NCBI GenBank assembly: GCA_027487485.1
Contig: JAIYDN010000012.1
Span: 248,001-312,000 of the forward strand
Direction of reading: 5' to 3'
From: Planctomycetaceae bacterium
Lineage (GTDB): Bacteria; Planctomycetota; Planctomycetia; Pirellulales; Pirellulaceae
DNA length: 64,000 nucleotides
How positions within the stretch are numbered: the first letter of the stretch is position 1; each line of letters begins with the position of its first letter. The translations under genes were made by a program, and so were the position numbers. Below are positions 34,615-44,607 of the stretch, piece after piece. The notes under the pieces were generated by a model that saw only the letters and a program-made list of their open reading frames with translations, made no database searches and was not told the DNA's origin.

Positions 34615-35868
34615 ATGCCAAAAATTCATAGTCTCTTCGCAGTCATCGCGTCCATCGTTTCCTTGTCCAGTTCTTTCTTTTCTTCGCCCATCTCAGCTCA
34701 AACCGCTTCCAGCATTGCATTGCCCCCAGTGGCGAAAGGAGCCATTCGTATCGCCACGTTCAACGCAGCTCTCAATCGCAAATCGGATGGGCAATTGGTA
34801 AAAGATCTTCGAGCGGGCGATGAACAGGCCAAACGGATCGCGACTATTGTTCAGTTAGTAGCGCCAGACATTCTGCTTTTGAATGAAGTGGACTATTCCA
34901 ATGGCGACGCTGCTAAGATTTTGTTCGAAGACTATTTGAATAAGCCACAAGCGCCGAAGCTTGCTCCAGAAAAAGATCTGTTCAAGTACTACTATACCTC
35001 TAGCGTGAATACAGGTGTTCCGTCAGGGCAAGATCTGAATCTGAACGGAAGATCGAACGATGCGGATGATGGCTGGGGGTACGGCGCTTTCCCTGGCCAG
35101 TATGGAATGGCTGTCTTTTCAAAACAACCTATCCAAACGGATGCCATTCGCACCTTCCAAATGCTCAAATGGTCCGCGATGCCACAGGCGAAACGGCCAT
35201 TTGTCACCGACAAGACTACGGGCGAGAAGTCGTTTTTTCACTCCGACGCGTTATGGCAAGAATTGCGTCTGAGCTCGAAGTCTCATTGGGACGTGCCCAT
35301 CCAAATTGGCAGCTCCATCTTGCATGTGATTGCGTCCCATCCCACTCCACCCGTTTTCGACGGACTGGAAGATCGCAACGGCTGTCGCAACCATGACGAA
35401 ATTCGACTCATCAAGGATTATGTCGAAGGGGATTCAAACGCCAAGTACATCGTAGACGACAACGGCAAAGCTGGACCTCTGAGCCAATCATCTAGCTTTG
35501 TGATCTTGGGCGATCTGAATGCAGACCCTGCTGACGGAAGCGGTATCTCGCAAGGCATCGTCGATCTGCTCGCGTCCAAACGAATTGCTTCGAATACGAC
35601 TCCTTCAAGCCAAGGGGCGGTCGAAGCCGACGCGAAACAAGGGCAAGCGAACCTGAAACAAAAAGGGAAGCCAGAACATGACACAGCCGATTTCAATGAC
35701 AAATCGACTGGAAACCTGCGTGTCGATTTCGCGCTTCCGTCGAGCGATTGTACGGTGATCAATTCCGGAGTGTTTTGGCCAACCGTTTCAGACTTGAGCG
35801 ACGTTGATCGTGAACTGATTGAAGCTTCGGACCATCGACTGGTTTGGATCGATATCCGATTGCCATAG
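34615..35868 (+). CDS. Exported endonuclease/exonuclease/phosphatase-family protein
   Basis: The 417-residue product from ATG 34615 has a signal peptide (about 1-29, ending PISAQTA). The EEP fold is marked by IRIATFNAALNR, DILLLNEVDYSNGD, VIASHPTPPV, FVILGDLNADP and a late SDHRLVWIDI, covering the metal-binding and catalytic residues. Being exported, it may act on extracellular nucleic acid or phosphoesters. An in-frame start at 34546 would place 23 extra residues before the signal and is not preferred. No operon partner is evident. Confidence 0.85.
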   Translation: MPKIHSLFAVIASIVSLSSSFFSSPISAQTASSIALPPVAKGAIRIATFNAALNRKSDGQLVKDLRAGDEQAKRIATIVQLVAPDILLLNEVDYSNGDAAKILFEDYLNKPQAPKLAPEKDLFKYYYTSSVNTGVPSGQDLNLNGRSNDADDGWGYGAFPGQYGMAVFSKQPIQTDAIRTFQMLKWSAMPQAKRPFVTDKTTGEKSFFHSDALWQELRLSSKSHWDVPIQIGSSILHVIASHPTPPVFDGLEDRNGCRNHDEIRLIKDYVEGDSNAKYIVDDNGKAGPLSQSSSFVILGDLNADPADGSGISQGIVDLLASKRIASNTTPSSQGAVEADAKQGQANLKQKGKPEHDTADFNDKSTGNLRVDFALPSSDCTVINSGVFWPTVSDLSDVDRELIEASDHRLVWIDIRLP

Positions 35869-35917
35869 ATTAGAATGTTCACGACGGTGAAAGGGAATCG
35901 ATAACGTCCGCTGCGAG

Positions 35918-37093
35918 TCACGCTTTGGAGGGGATATGCTTCGCGGCTAGCGCCTGCGGCTCAGTATGACTGAGACGGGCGGCCGTCAAAATGGCCTGCA
36001 CCATCCCTGAGGCTTCTGCTTTGTTTTGCCAAGCAATGTCATGGGCTGTTCCATGCGCAACACTTGTTCGCAGAATTGGCAGGCCCAGGGTGATATTGAC
36101 TGCGTCGAACATGTCCAAGAGCTTCAGGGCGATATGGCCTTGATCGTGGTACATGGCAACCACGGCATCGAATGCGCCCGCTGCAGCCTTCGGCATTAGA
36201 GTATCCACGGGCAACGGCCCAACAGCATGGATACCAGCGGCGACGGCGTTGCGGACCGCCGGTGCAATCAACGTTTGTTCTTCATCCCCGAATCGTCCAC
36301 CTTCGCCTCCATGAGGATTCAACGCAGCAACTGCGATTCGTGGCATATCAGAATTCCCCATCGCGGTACGTATTCGCAAAAAGGCGTTTTGAGCCAGATG
36401 AATCTTGTCTTCAATAGCGGAAGTGGTCAGGTGGGAAAACACATCCCTTAACGCCATGTGCAGCGTGACATGCACGACCCCCAATCCTGCTATTCCACCA
36501 CGATGCCGAGCCCCCAGTTGACCATCGACCGAATCATCTCCATCGCGAGGCGGAAGGTACAACATCATCGCATAATCATCAACTCCGCAAAGCGAGGCCA
36601 ACAGTTCGGTGTGGCCGGGCCAATCGTGCCCAGCCTCGAGCAACGCGACTTTGTGAAGTGGAGCCGTTACCAAGGCCGACACATGGCCAGCGATTGCCAA
36701 TTGCGCGGCCGTGCATAGGCAATCAAAGGCGAGCTGCCCGCCGCGTCGGTCAATCCTCGGTACAACGGCTTGGTCTGCTTCCTCGGATCCGGTTACCAAG
36801 CAAGCGATGGCAACCCGGTCGTTCCTTTGGAAGCAAGGATCTTCAGGCATCCATTCATCGATCGACTTCAGTGCTTTGACATCTATCTTTAGATGCGAGG
36901 ATTCCGCAGCTAATCGCAATATGGAGGGGCGTCCAACAACCAGGAGATCGCAGTGGGAATCAAGCTTCCCACTCGCGATCGCTTTGACAATGATTTCCGG
37001 ACCGATTCCAGTCGGGTCCCCCAAGGTTATCGCGATTCTTGGTTTCGCACCTGTAGACGTTCTTGCTTGCACGTTTTGTATCGGGTTCCGCAT
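35918..37093 (-). CDS. pdxA: 4-hydroxythreonine-4-phosphate dehydrogenase
   Basis: The 391-residue product opens RIAITLGDPTGIGPEIIVKA after a 17-residue leader and carries the PdxA blocks VTAPLHKVALLEAG (with the catalytic His), GHTELLASLCGV, AALNPHGGEGGRFG and VAMYHDQGHIALKLL. It makes the precursor of pyridoxal phosphate in the deoxyxylulose-dependent pathway. The last residues, SHTEPQALAAKHIPSKA, are encoded by the REP-like unit at 35941-35963 rather than by family sequence. The start shares a base with the tlpA stop, so the two are coupled. Confidence 0.92.
   Translation of the reverse strand: MRNPIQNVQARTSTGAKPRIAITLGDPTGIGPEIIVKAIASGKLDSHCDLLVVGRPSILRLAAESSHLKIDVKALKSIDEWMPEDPCFQRNDRVAIACLVTGSEEADQAVVPRIDRRGGQLAFDCLCTAAQLAIAGHVSALVTAPLHKVALLEAGHDWPGHTELLASLCGVDDYAMMLYLPPRDGDDSVDGQLGARHRGGIAGLGVVHVTLHMALRDVFSHLTTSAIEDKIHLAQNAFLRIRTAMGNSDMPRIAVAALNPHGGEGGRFGDEEQTLIAPAVRNAVAAGIHAVGPLPVDTLMPKAAAGAFDAVVAMYHDQGHIALKLLDMFDAVNITLGLPILRTSVAHGTAHDIAWQNKAEASGMVQAILTAARLSHTEPQALAAKHIPSKA
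35941..35963. repeat. REP-like unit inside the 3' end of pdxA
   Basis: The 23 bases with core CGGCTAGCGCCTGCGG are identical to the right arm at 14146-14168. The unit lies within the last codons of pdxA and supplies TEPQALAAK to the protein, then the stop follows about 25 bases later. Confidence 0.75.
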
Positions 37094-37734
37094 TAGGACT
37101 TCGGGACCGACTTCTTGGCTTGCTCGATCGCCTGTTCCAAGACTTTTTTGGTAACTTTATCGCGCCAAACATTGGCGACTTGGCCCTGGGAATCCACCAC
37201 CAGAGTCGTTGGATAGGAGAATCCACCGGTGGTCATCATCTTGCTGATTTCGGAGCGGGTGTATTCCGCGGGATCGTGGTAAACAGGCAGGTCGGGGACA
37301 TCCGTTTTATTCAGGAACTGTTTCGTATAAAACGCGAGAGTATCTTTGGTGTCGTCGGATTTGTCGCTGCATGCAATGCTTGCGATGATCACCGAGGGAT
37401 CTTGCGAATATTTTTCTTGGATTGAAACAATGTCGGGATACTCTTCTCTACACGGTGGGCACCATGCCCCCCAGAAATGGAGAACCGTGACCTTTCCCAT
37501 CATTTCCTCTCGCGAGATCGGTTTGTCGGAATACAAGAGCGGCTGAATATCCAATTCCGACACTGTCTGTCCGATGATTCTTGCTTTCTCACGACCAATG
37601 AAAAGAAGTCCACAGAGCCCTGAAATCATGAACAACCCAGCTGCCATCAGAGGAACGAATGCTGGGGTCGAACGCTTGGAGACGGGTTCAACGGGATTGT
37701 TGGATTCGCTTGTGGAGGGAGTTGGTTGATTCAT
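37093..37734 (-). CDS. TlpA-like membrane-anchored thiol-disulfide oxidoreductase
   Basis: The 213-residue product has a hydrophilic head, one N-terminal membrane helix (about 26-48, FVPLMAAGLFMISGLCGLLF) and a thioredoxin-fold domain facing outside the cytoplasm. The redox motif is WGAWCPPCREEYP (about residue 90) and the cis-Pro loop FSYPTTLVVDSQG. Such proteins reduce or isomerise disulfides, often in cytochrome or outer-surface protein maturation. It precedes pdxA with a one-base overlap, a partnership with no obvious functional link. Confidence 0.88.
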   Translation of the reverse strand: MNQPTPSTSESNNPVEPVSKRSTPAFVPLMAAGLFMISGLCGLLFIGREKARIIGQTVSELDIQPLLYSDKPISREEMMGKVTVLHFWGAWCPPCREEYPDIVSIQEKYSQDPSVIIASIACSDKSDDTKDTLAFYTKQFLNKTDVPDLPVYHDPAEYTRSEISKMMTTGGFSYPTTLVVDSQGQVANVWRDKVTKKVLEQAIEQAKKSVPKS

Positions 37735-37847
37735 CGCGCTTCGTATTCTAAAAAAATGTGGTATATCGAGCGGTATCCGAAGTGTATTGTACCGGTTAGT
37801 CAGAGATTCGTCGTTGGCTTGAAGATTCTAAAAGACAAGTAAAAATA

Positions 37848-38150
37848 TTGAAGTTCAACCATTCATCCGATTTTGAAGGGAATATCCAGATCCACACCCT
37901 AGCCGTCCGATTGTTCGCTGGTGCTCGCGAATTGATGAACCAAGACCATATCGAGGTAGTCTTGACCTTACCTGCCAACGTGCGAGACTTGAAGCGTGCA
38001 ATCATCGAGCAACATGAATCCTTGGTTTCATTTGTTTCCTTTGGACGAATTGCGATCAACAATGATTTTGCCTCGGAGGATACGGTCATTCCCCTTGAGC
38101 AAAATGGTCTAATGGTCATTGCATTGATTCCACCCGTGAGCGGTGGTTAG
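37848..38150 (+). CDS. MoaD/ThiS-family sulfur-carrier protein
   Basis: The 100-residue product has the ubiquitin-like pattern TLAVRLFAGARELM, VLTLPANVRDLKRAIIEQ and VIALIPPVSGG, ending in the Gly-Gly that is adenylated and thiocarboxylated. It is most like MoaD, the small subunit of molybdopterin synthase. No moaE, moeB or other cofactor gene is adjacent. The start is a TTG without a clear ribosome site, so the true start is uncertain; the conserved core begins near residue 15. Confidence 0.8.
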   Translation: MKFNHSSDFEGNIQIHTLAVRLFAGARELMNQDHIEVVLTLPANVRDLKRAIIEQHESLVSFVSFGRIAINNDFASEDTVIPLEQNGLMVIALIPPVSGG

Positions 38151-38202
38151 TCCAAGGTTAACCGTATTCTTTCAATCTTTGAAACCAAGAAACATTTTTG
38201 CC

Positions 38203-39492
38203 ATGCTCCAATCTGTCACACAACGAATTTTTGACTCGATCGATTCGCTTGTTTTGATTGACTCGCATTCGCACATCAATCCGCATTCCCCAGCTTCCTG
38301 TTCGTTAGCCGACCTGCTTGGGTACCACTATTACACAGAACTGGCTCATTCTTCTGGAATGCCAAAGCATCGCATCGAAGAGCCCGGGATTTCGCCTCGA
38401 GAAAAAGTCGAACGTTTATTCGACAGTTTGGGAAACATCGACAACACCGTCCAGTGGTCGTGGTTCATCGAGCTTGCACAGTCTCTGTTTGGGTTCCAAG
38501 GGGATAGGATCGACAAATCGAATTGGGAGACGGTGTACGACTTGGCCGAGTCGAAGATGAATGAACCGAAATGGGATGCTCAAGTGTTGTCGACGAGCAG
38601 AATCGAGAAGGTTTTCTTGACGAACGATTTTGACGATCCTTTGGAAGGGTTCGATACCAATTTGTATGTTCCTTGCCTTCGAACCGACGATTTGGTTTTC
38701 CACCTCGCTCAGACAAGCGTTCAATCGAGACTTCAAAAAGCGACGGGCTGTTCCCTTGGAACCTCAGCGAGCGTTCGCCAATCTTTGGAAGTCCTTTTCG
38801 AACGTTTCATTCAGCGAGGCGCGCGTGCATGCGCAATCTCACTTCCACCGGGATTTGTTCCAAAATCCCATGTGTCGCATAACAGTTCCGTTCAAATTGC
38901 CTTGGATGATTTGCTGCAACGTGGCGTGGGTGCGTCGGAAGATCACAAGCAACTCATCGCAGAATGGATGTTTTGGAGCATCGCTGAGCTTGCGGACGCC
39001 AACAACCTTCCCTTTGATTTGATGATTGGTGTCAACCGAAAGGTTTATCCATCGGGCGTTTATCAAGGGCAAGACTTGTACGACTCCAGGTTGTCACTGA
39101 TTCAATATGCAGGCCTGTTCAATGCATTCCCGAAGTTAAAATTCCCGATTTCCGTACTTGCCTCGGTAACGAATCAAGAGCTCGTCGACTACGCTTGGAT
39201 TTTCCCGAACGTGCTAACTCATGGCCATTGGTGGTACAGCAACACGCCCAATTACATTCGACACGATTTGCGAGGGCGACTGGAAGCGATACCCAGAAAC
39301 AAACAACTTGGATATTACAGCGATGCCTACAAGCTGGAGTTTATTCTGCCAAAATTCAAAATGTACAAACAAATCCTGGCCGAAGTTTTAGCCAGCGATT
39401 TCTGCCAAGCGAAAAAATGGTCGGAGGACCGCGCGATCGAGCTCGGCAAACAAATTTTACGAGGAAACGTCGAAACGGTTTTCGGCATTTAG
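38203..39492 (+). CDS. Uronate isomerase-like amidohydrolase
   Basis: The 429-residue product from ATG 38203 carries VLIDSHSHINPHSP (HxH metal site, about residue 22), LFGFQGDRIDKSNWETV, LTHGHWWYSNTPNYIR and LGYYSDAYKLEFILPKF with the late Asp. This fits the UxaC branch of the amidohydrolase superfamily, whose members interconvert glucuronate or galacturonate and ketouronates. Planctomycetes often encode several divergent members, so the substrate is unsure. An in-frame start at 38143 would add 20 residues. Confidence 0.72.
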   Translation: MLQSVTQRIFDSIDSLVLIDSHSHINPHSPASCSLADLLGYHYYTELAHSSGMPKHRIEEPGISPREKVERLFDSLGNIDNTVQWSWFIELAQSLFGFQGDRIDKSNWETVYDLAESKMNEPKWDAQVLSTSRIEKVFLTNDFDDPLEGFDTNLYVPCLRTDDLVFHLAQTSVQSRLQKATGCSLGTSASVRQSLEVLFERFIQRGARACAISLPPGFVPKSHVSHNSSVQIALDDLLQRGVGASEDHKQLIAEWMFWSIAELADANNLPFDLMIGVNRKVYPSGVYQGQDLYDSRLSLIQYAGLFNAFPKLKFPISVLASVTNQELVDYAWIFPNVLTHGHWWYSNTPNYIRHDLRGRLEAIPRNKQLGYYSDAYKLEFILPKFKMYKQILAEVLASDFCQAKKWSEDRAIELGKQILRGNVETVFGI

Positions 39493-39534
39493 AACTTACG
39501 TGGATTGACCCTAACAAAAAAGAAACGAAGTACC

Positions 39535-40659
39535 GTGAAGAAGGTAGGACTGATTGGTTGGCGTGGAATGGTCGGATCTGTTCTCCTGAAGCGGATGGAG
39601 GAAGAGAACGATTTTGCCTGCTGCGAACCGCAATTTTTTTCGACCTCCAACGCAGGTGGAAAGGGGCCAGTCGTTGGCGGGAAGGAATCGGGAGCACTTG
39701 CGTCTGCATCGGATTTGACCGCTCTCAGCAAAATGGACATACTGATCTCTTGCCAAGGAGGCGATTACACAGGGGAGATTTATCCCAAGCTTCGCGCTCA
39801 AGGATGGAATGGATACTGGATTGACGCTGCTTCCTCACTGAGAATGAAAGAGGACGCGATCATCATTTTGGATCCCGTGAACGATCGAGTGATTCGGGAG
39901 GGAGTTGCACGAGGGATTCGCACCTATGTCGGGGGCAACTGTACCGTTTCCCTGATGTTGATGGCATTGCACGGGCTTTTCCAAAATCATTTGGTCGAAT
40001 GGATGACCAGCATGACCTACCAAGCTGCCTCCGGAGCGGGCGCGCAGAACATGCGTGAACTTCTTTCGCAAATGGGAGTCGCTCACGCAAGCGCCGAGAA
40101 AGAGCTACTTGACCCAGCCTCCGCCATTTTGGAGATTGATCGCAAGGTGGCAGCCACCCTTCGTTCTGAAGATTTCCCCACGGCAAACTTCGGAGCACCG
40201 CTGGCGGGCAGCCTGATTCCTTGGATTGACAAAGAAATGGGGGACGGCCAAAGCAAGGAAGAATGGAAAGGCAGAGCGGAAACCAACAAGATTTTGGGAC
40301 TTGCACCGAATACCATTCCGATCGATGGCATCTGCGTTCGAATCGGTGCGATGCGTTGCCATAGCCAAGCCCTTACTATCAAACTCACGAAGGATGTGCC
40401 ACTGGATGAAATCGTTGAGATGCTGGATCAAGCAAATCCCTGGTCCAAAGTGATACCCAACGAAAGAGCTGCGTCCGTAAAAGCGTTGACTCCGGCTGCT
40501 GTTACAGGCGGAATGGTCTGTCCGGTTGGCCGATTGCGAAAAATGGATTTGGATTCGACACAGCAAGGCAAGTATCTTTCGGCTTTTACAGTTGGAGATC
40601 AGCTTTTGTGGGGGGCCGCCGAGCCCCTGCGACGTATGATGAGAATTCTGATTGATTAA
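39535..40659 (+). CDS. asd: Aspartate-semialdehyde dehydrogenase
   Basis: The 374-residue product from GTG 39535 begins [20 protein letters not shown], matching the proteobacterial-type Asd start; the TTG at 39505 would add 10 residues. The catalytic Cys lies in [16 protein letters not shown], and [16 protein letters not shown] and [20 protein letters not shown] follow. It makes aspartate semialdehyde for lysine, threonine, methionine and diaminopimelate. This is the enterobacterial-type enzyme in a planctomycete background. It ends 20 bases before the next ATG. Confidence 0.94.
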   Translation: MKKVGLIGWRGMVGSVLLKRMEEENDFACCEPQFFSTSNAGGKGPVVGGKESGALASASDLTALSKMDILISCQGGDYTGEIYPKLRAQGWNGYWIDAASSLRMKEDAIIILDPVNDRVIREGVARGIRTYVGGNCTVSLMLMALHGLFQNHLVEWMTSMTYQAASGAGAQNMRELLSQMGVAHASAEKELLDPASAILEIDRKVAATLRSEDFPTANFGAPLAGSLIPWIDKEMGDGQSKEEWKGRAETNKILGLAPNTIPIDGICVRIGAMRCHSQALTIKLTKDVPLDEIVEMLDQANPWSKVIPNERAASVKALTPAAVTGGMVCPVGRLRKMDLDSTQQGKYLSAFTVGDQLLWGAAEPLRRMMRILID

Positions 40660-40678
40660 CCAAAGAAGCGTTGAAACC

Positions 40679-42883
40679 ATGTGTTGCTATGCCTTGTGCC
40701 TCAGTTGGGTGAGATTCCCTGTTCTCGTGACGCTGGGTTTGGTGCTAACCGCATCCTGCAACCAAGCGAGCTTTGGGAAACAACCCACCGGCCCGATTGT
40801 TCCGTCGACCATTATTCCCATCGAGTTTCCGTTGAGCTCGGCAGCCGAGATGAGACTGACCGAATCACTGGAACGGATTGCCATCACGGCGAATGGTTTG
40901 GATCGCCCATTGGTGGTGCTTGAATTCACCAAGAGTAAGCAGGCAGAATTGGAAGCGTCGGAAATCGGTCGCAACACACCCTTCGAACGCGCGCTTGGCA
41001 TTGCTCGCTGGCTGAGCGGACCGCGTGGAAGCCGAATTCGAAGTGTCGCCTATTTGCCAAAGACCATTTGCGGGCATGCAGTGCTTGTCGCACTCAGCTG
41101 CGAGGAGATCGCAATCGCATCCGATGCGGAGATCGGTAAAGCTGGAATTGACGAGCCGTTGCAAGACACGACTATTCGACAGGCCTACCTGGATGTCGCT
41201 GCCCGTCGCGGTGCATTTCCACCCGCAGCCGTGCTTTCGCTTTTGGATTCCACGGAGTCCCTGGTTCGTGTGGAGTTTACCGACAAAAACAAACCTGTTG
41301 AGTACATCACACTCACCCAACTGACCGAACGGATCGCTAAGCAAGAGCGAACCGAAGATACGGCTGACGAAATCCAAATGGTGCCGACCAACCAGATGGC
41401 TTTTTTTAGCGGACAAGAGCTTCGGAACTGGCGTTGGATCGCTCACACGGCAAACGACAAGGATCAACTCGAACAATCGCTAAAGCTGACTAAGCCGATG
41501 GTCAACCAAGCCTTGTTCGAAGGAGAGCGAGTCGCAATTCGCACGCACCTAACGGGGATCATGTCGGGCAGGCAGGTCAATCGAAGCATTCGCGCTATCG
41601 AAGAAGGGCTGACTCGCGCCGAAGTCAATTTGATCTTGCTGGAGATCGATTCGTCGGGCGGTAACTTGGTGGAGAGTCTGCGGCTCGCTCAGTACTTGGC
41701 AGAGATCCCTGCGGAACGGGCCGAGGTGGTTTGTTTCATCAGCGGTTCTGCCTTGGGTGACGCCGCTCTCATTCCGCTCGCCTGCGACACCATTCTCATG
41801 CAACCGAAGGCCATGCTTGGGGGAGCGGGCGAAGCTACCATTTCGCAAGCCGTCTGCCGAGACTACCGGGAACAGCTCCAGTTGCTCGCAAGAACAGCGG
41901 CTAGGTCCGAGGGCGAACTGCTAAGTCTGATTTGCCAAGACATACCTATCTTTGAATACAATTCCTTCGACGGGCGAAAGCAACTAGCCAATCCCGATTG
42001 GTTGATCGATGACCCGATCGTACCGCAATGGGTTCAGGGAGAACGAGTTACCTTTCCTGAAGGGGTTGGGTTTGAGAAAGCAAACGAATTGGGACTCGCA
42101 TCCGAATCGATATCGTCGCTCGATGCTGTCGGCAAACGATTCGGGATCGAGACGCTTCCTGACGAAATACGCACGAACCGAACCGAGCAGTTTATTGAAT
42201 GGCTGGCTGGCCAAGTATGGTTATCCATGTTGCTTTTCACGGTCGGTATCATTTGCTTAAGCGCGGAACTCAGTACACCAGGAATTGGTGTGGCCGGAGT
42301 CCTATCGGGCATTTGTTTTCTGCTGTTCTTTTGGATCCATTTGTTTCAAGGGACCGTGGAGTGGCTCGAAATCCTTTTGATTCTGGGCGGGGTTGTCTGT
42401 TTGGGCATTGAGATGTTTGTCTTGCCCGGTTTTGGAGTGTTTGGAATCGCTGGGCTGATCATGCTGGGCGTGGGACTTCTCCTGGCCGGTCAGACATTTG
42501 TCATCCCCACTAACAACTACCAATGGCAACGGACGGCGCAAGGGATTGGACAACTCGGCTTCATCACGATCACGTTGATGGGGTTGGCGGTGCTGTTCCG
42601 AAAGCAGCTTGCAAAGCTACCGATGATAAGGTGGTTCTCGCTTCAACCCCCGATGGAAGATCGGGAGCTGATTCTACTGGAACAAACAAAAGAAGATCTA
42701 AGAACGTTCATCGGATGGAATGGAGTTACCATCTCGCGCTGCAATCCCTCTGGGAAAGCCTCAGTCGGCGATCGTGTTTTCCAAGTCACTAGCCTGGGCG
42801 ATTGGATCGACGAAGAATCGCCTATCGAAGTGGTCGAAGTTCAGGACACCACACTGGTGATTAAACCTAGAGCCCAAACATAA
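40679..42883 (+). CDS. NfeD-family membrane protein with two degenerate ClpP-like domains
   Basis: The 734-residue product from ATG 40679 has a signal (about 10-30), two ClpP/SppA-like regions, a membrane domain of about four to five helices (about 500-640) and a C-terminal OB-like NfeD domain (ITISRCNPSGKASVGD-like, about 660-730). NfeD proteins partner with stomatin-type proteins at the membrane. In the second protease-like domain the pattern LLEIDSSGGNLVESL is kept, but the nucleophile block reads ISGSALGDAALIPLACD, where SAG is expected. The serine therefore looks lost, and the first domain reads KTICGHAVLVAL. It may be a non-catalytic member. A TTG at 40652 is an alternative start. Confidence 0.78.
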   Translation: MCCYALCLSWVRFPVLVTLGLVLTASCNQASFGKQPTGPIVPSTIIPIEFPLSSAAEMRLTESLERIAITANGLDRPLVVLEFTKSKQAELEASEIGRNTPFERALGIARWLSGPRGSRIRSVAYLPKTICGHAVLVALSCEEIAIASDAEIGKAGIDEPLQDTTIRQAYLDVAARRGAFPPAAVLSLLDSTESLVRVEFTDKNKPVEYITLTQLTERIAKQERTEDTADEIQMVPTNQMAFFSGQELRNWRWIAHTANDKDQLEQSLKLTKPMVNQALFEGERVAIRTHLTGIMSGRQVNRSIRAIEEGLTRAEVNLILLEIDSSGGNLVESLRLAQYLAEIPAERAEVVCFISGSALGDAALIPLACDTILMQPKAMLGGAGEATISQAVCRDYREQLQLLARTAARSEGELLSLICQDIPIFEYNSFDGRKQLANPDWLIDDPIVPQWVQGERVTFPEGVGFEKANELGLASESISSLDAVGKRFGIETLPDEIRTNRTEQFIEWLAGQVWLSMLLFTVGIICLSAELSTPGIGVAGVLSGICFLLFFWIHLFQGTVEWLEILLILGGVVCLGIEMFVLPGFGVFGIAGLIMLGVGLLLAGQTFVIPTNNYQWQRTAQGIGQLGFITITLMGLAVLFRKQLAKLPMIRWFSLQPPMEDRELILLEQTKEDLRTFIGWNGVTISRCNPSGKASVGDRVFQVTSLGDWIDEESPIEVVEVQDTTLVIKPRAQT

Positions 42884-43036
42884 ACAAGTTGCCACAACGA
42901 TCGTCAGTCGACGCAACTTAAGAAACAAGCACATGCCTTCGCAATTCATCGGATGGACATCGGTCTGACTTGACCATCCGCGTTGAATCGTTTTGTTCGA
43001 AGAGTTCTGCCTGAAATTCGCGGTGAAAACCGCTTC

Positions 43037-44524
43037 TTAGATAGCCAGCAACAGTCGGCTTGGTGCTTCCAGGTAAGCGATGATATCGTTTAGGAAGCGT
43101 GCTGCGGTCGCACCGTCTACCAATCGATGGTCATACGCAAGACTCAGAGGCATCATCAACCGAGCCTTAATCGAATCGTCATCCATCACGATCGGCATTT
43201 TACGGGAACGACCGACCAACAAGATGGCAACTTCAGGAACGTTCACGATGGGGGTCGAATACGTACCGCCGATCGCGCCCAAGTTGCTAATGGTAAAGGT
43301 TCCACCACGGAGATCGCTCACGGCGAAATCATTGTTCTTCACGCGAGCAGCGAGAGTGGACAAACTGTACGCAATATCAGGAATCGACATCTTGTCGGCA
43401 TTTTTCAAGGTGGGCACTACCAAACCGCGATCGCTGTCCACAGCAATTCCGAGGTTGACGTAATCCTTGTAGATGATCTGATCGTTTTCCATGTCCAGCA
43501 TCGCGTTCAGGGACGGATGATGTTTCAAAGCGGTAGCAACGGCTTTGATCAAGAACGGCATGGTGGTCAGTTTGATGCCTCGAGATGCATAATCGTCCTT
43601 GCTGGTTTGACGAAAGGCTTCAAGCTCGGTTACGTCTGCATCATCGAAATTGACAACGCGAGGCACGGTCGACCAGGACTTGTGCATTTGAGCCGCAATG
43701 GTCTTGCGGATCTTCGTCATGCGGTCCACTCGGATCGGGCCGTAATCGTCGGTTGCTGCGGTTCCTGGCAATGATGTTTTCGAGGCACTCTTCGGCGAAG
43801 TGGATTGTTCGGCAGCCGATGGTGCAGCGACGCTGGCTGTTGGGGCAGTTGCGGCTGGCGTTGCTTTTGCACTTTGGTTTGCATGGCGAACGACGGTCAA
43901 GACGTCGTCACGCGTGATACGTCCGCCGTCACCCGATCCTTGCACTTCTGACAAATCGACGCCCACTTCACGAGCAAAGCGACGAATCGCGGGCCCGGCG
44001 GGAATCACATCGTCAGCGAAAGGAGTTCCAGAACCAGCCGATACGGCCGGGGCAAAAGGAGCTGCTGCTGCTGGGGGTACTGAAATAGGTGCTGCAACAG
44101 GAATCTGTCTTGGTGGAGCGACCGCAGCCACAGCGGCTGGTACCGGAGCGACCGGCGCTGGTGCAACAGGCGCTGGCGTGGTAGACGCTGGAGCAGCGGG
44201 TGCTGGCTCCACAGCAGGTGCAGGTGTGGATACTGCTGGTGCGGCGGGCGCAGCTGGAGCAGACGGCGCTGGAGCCGCAGGTGCTCCCACGGCTTCAAGA
44301 GTCACAATGACCGAACCGACTGGAACGGTTTGCCCTTCCTTCACCGCAATGCTAAGAACTTTTCCTGCGATAGGACTTGGCACGGAGACCGTCGCCTTGT
44401 CCGTTTCCATTTCCAGCAGAGACTGTTCTTTCTTGACCATGTCGCCGACGCTGACCAAGATTTCCAGGACATCGCCGGATTCGATACCTTCGCCCAAGGA
44501 TGGAAGTTTGATTTCTGTTGACAT
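43037..44524 (-). CDS. aceF: Pyruvate dehydrogenase E2 (dihydrolipoyl acetyltransferase)
   Basis: The 495-residue product from ATG 44524 has one lipoyl domain (MSTEIKLPSLGEGIES; lipoyl Lys in METDKATVSVPSP), a long Pro-Ala-Val linker (about 85-175), a peripheral subunit-binding domain (IPAGPAIRRFAREVGVDL) and the catalytic domain with YDHRLVDGATAARFL. It transfers the acetyl group to CoA. E. coli E2 usually has three lipoyl domains; here there is one. It is 83 bases downstream of aceE on the same strand. No E3 gene is in the window. Confidence 0.93.
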   Translation of the reverse strand: MSTEIKLPSLGEGIESGDVLEILVSVGDMVKKEQSLLEMETDKATVSVPSPIAGKVLSIAVKEGQTVPVGSVIVTLEAVGAPAAPAPSAPAAPAAPAVSTPAPAVEPAPAAPASTTPAPVAPAPVAPVPAAVAAVAPPRQIPVAAPISVPPAAAAPFAPAVSAGSGTPFADDVIPAGPAIRRFAREVGVDLSEVQGSGDGGRITRDDVLTVVRHANQSAKATPAATAPTASVAAPSAAEQSTSPKSASKTSLPGTAATDDYGPIRVDRMTKIRKTIAAQMHKSWSTVPRVVNFDDADVTELEAFRQTSKDDYASRGIKLTTMPFLIKAVATALKHHPSLNAMLDMENDQIIYKDYVNLGIAVDSDRGLVVPTLKNADKMSIPDIAYSLSTLAARVKNNDFAVSDLRGGTFTISNLGAIGGTYSTPIVNVPEVAILLVGRSRKMPIVMDDDSIKARLMMPLSLAYDHRLVDGATAARFLNDIIAYLEAPSRLLLAI

Positions 44525-44607
44525 TGCGTTGGCTGTTGTGATCAAGAGTAGAAGTGACTGGTAACGGAGAAATCGTCGCAGGTCCCAATGAGCCCTGCGA
44601 ATTGGTG

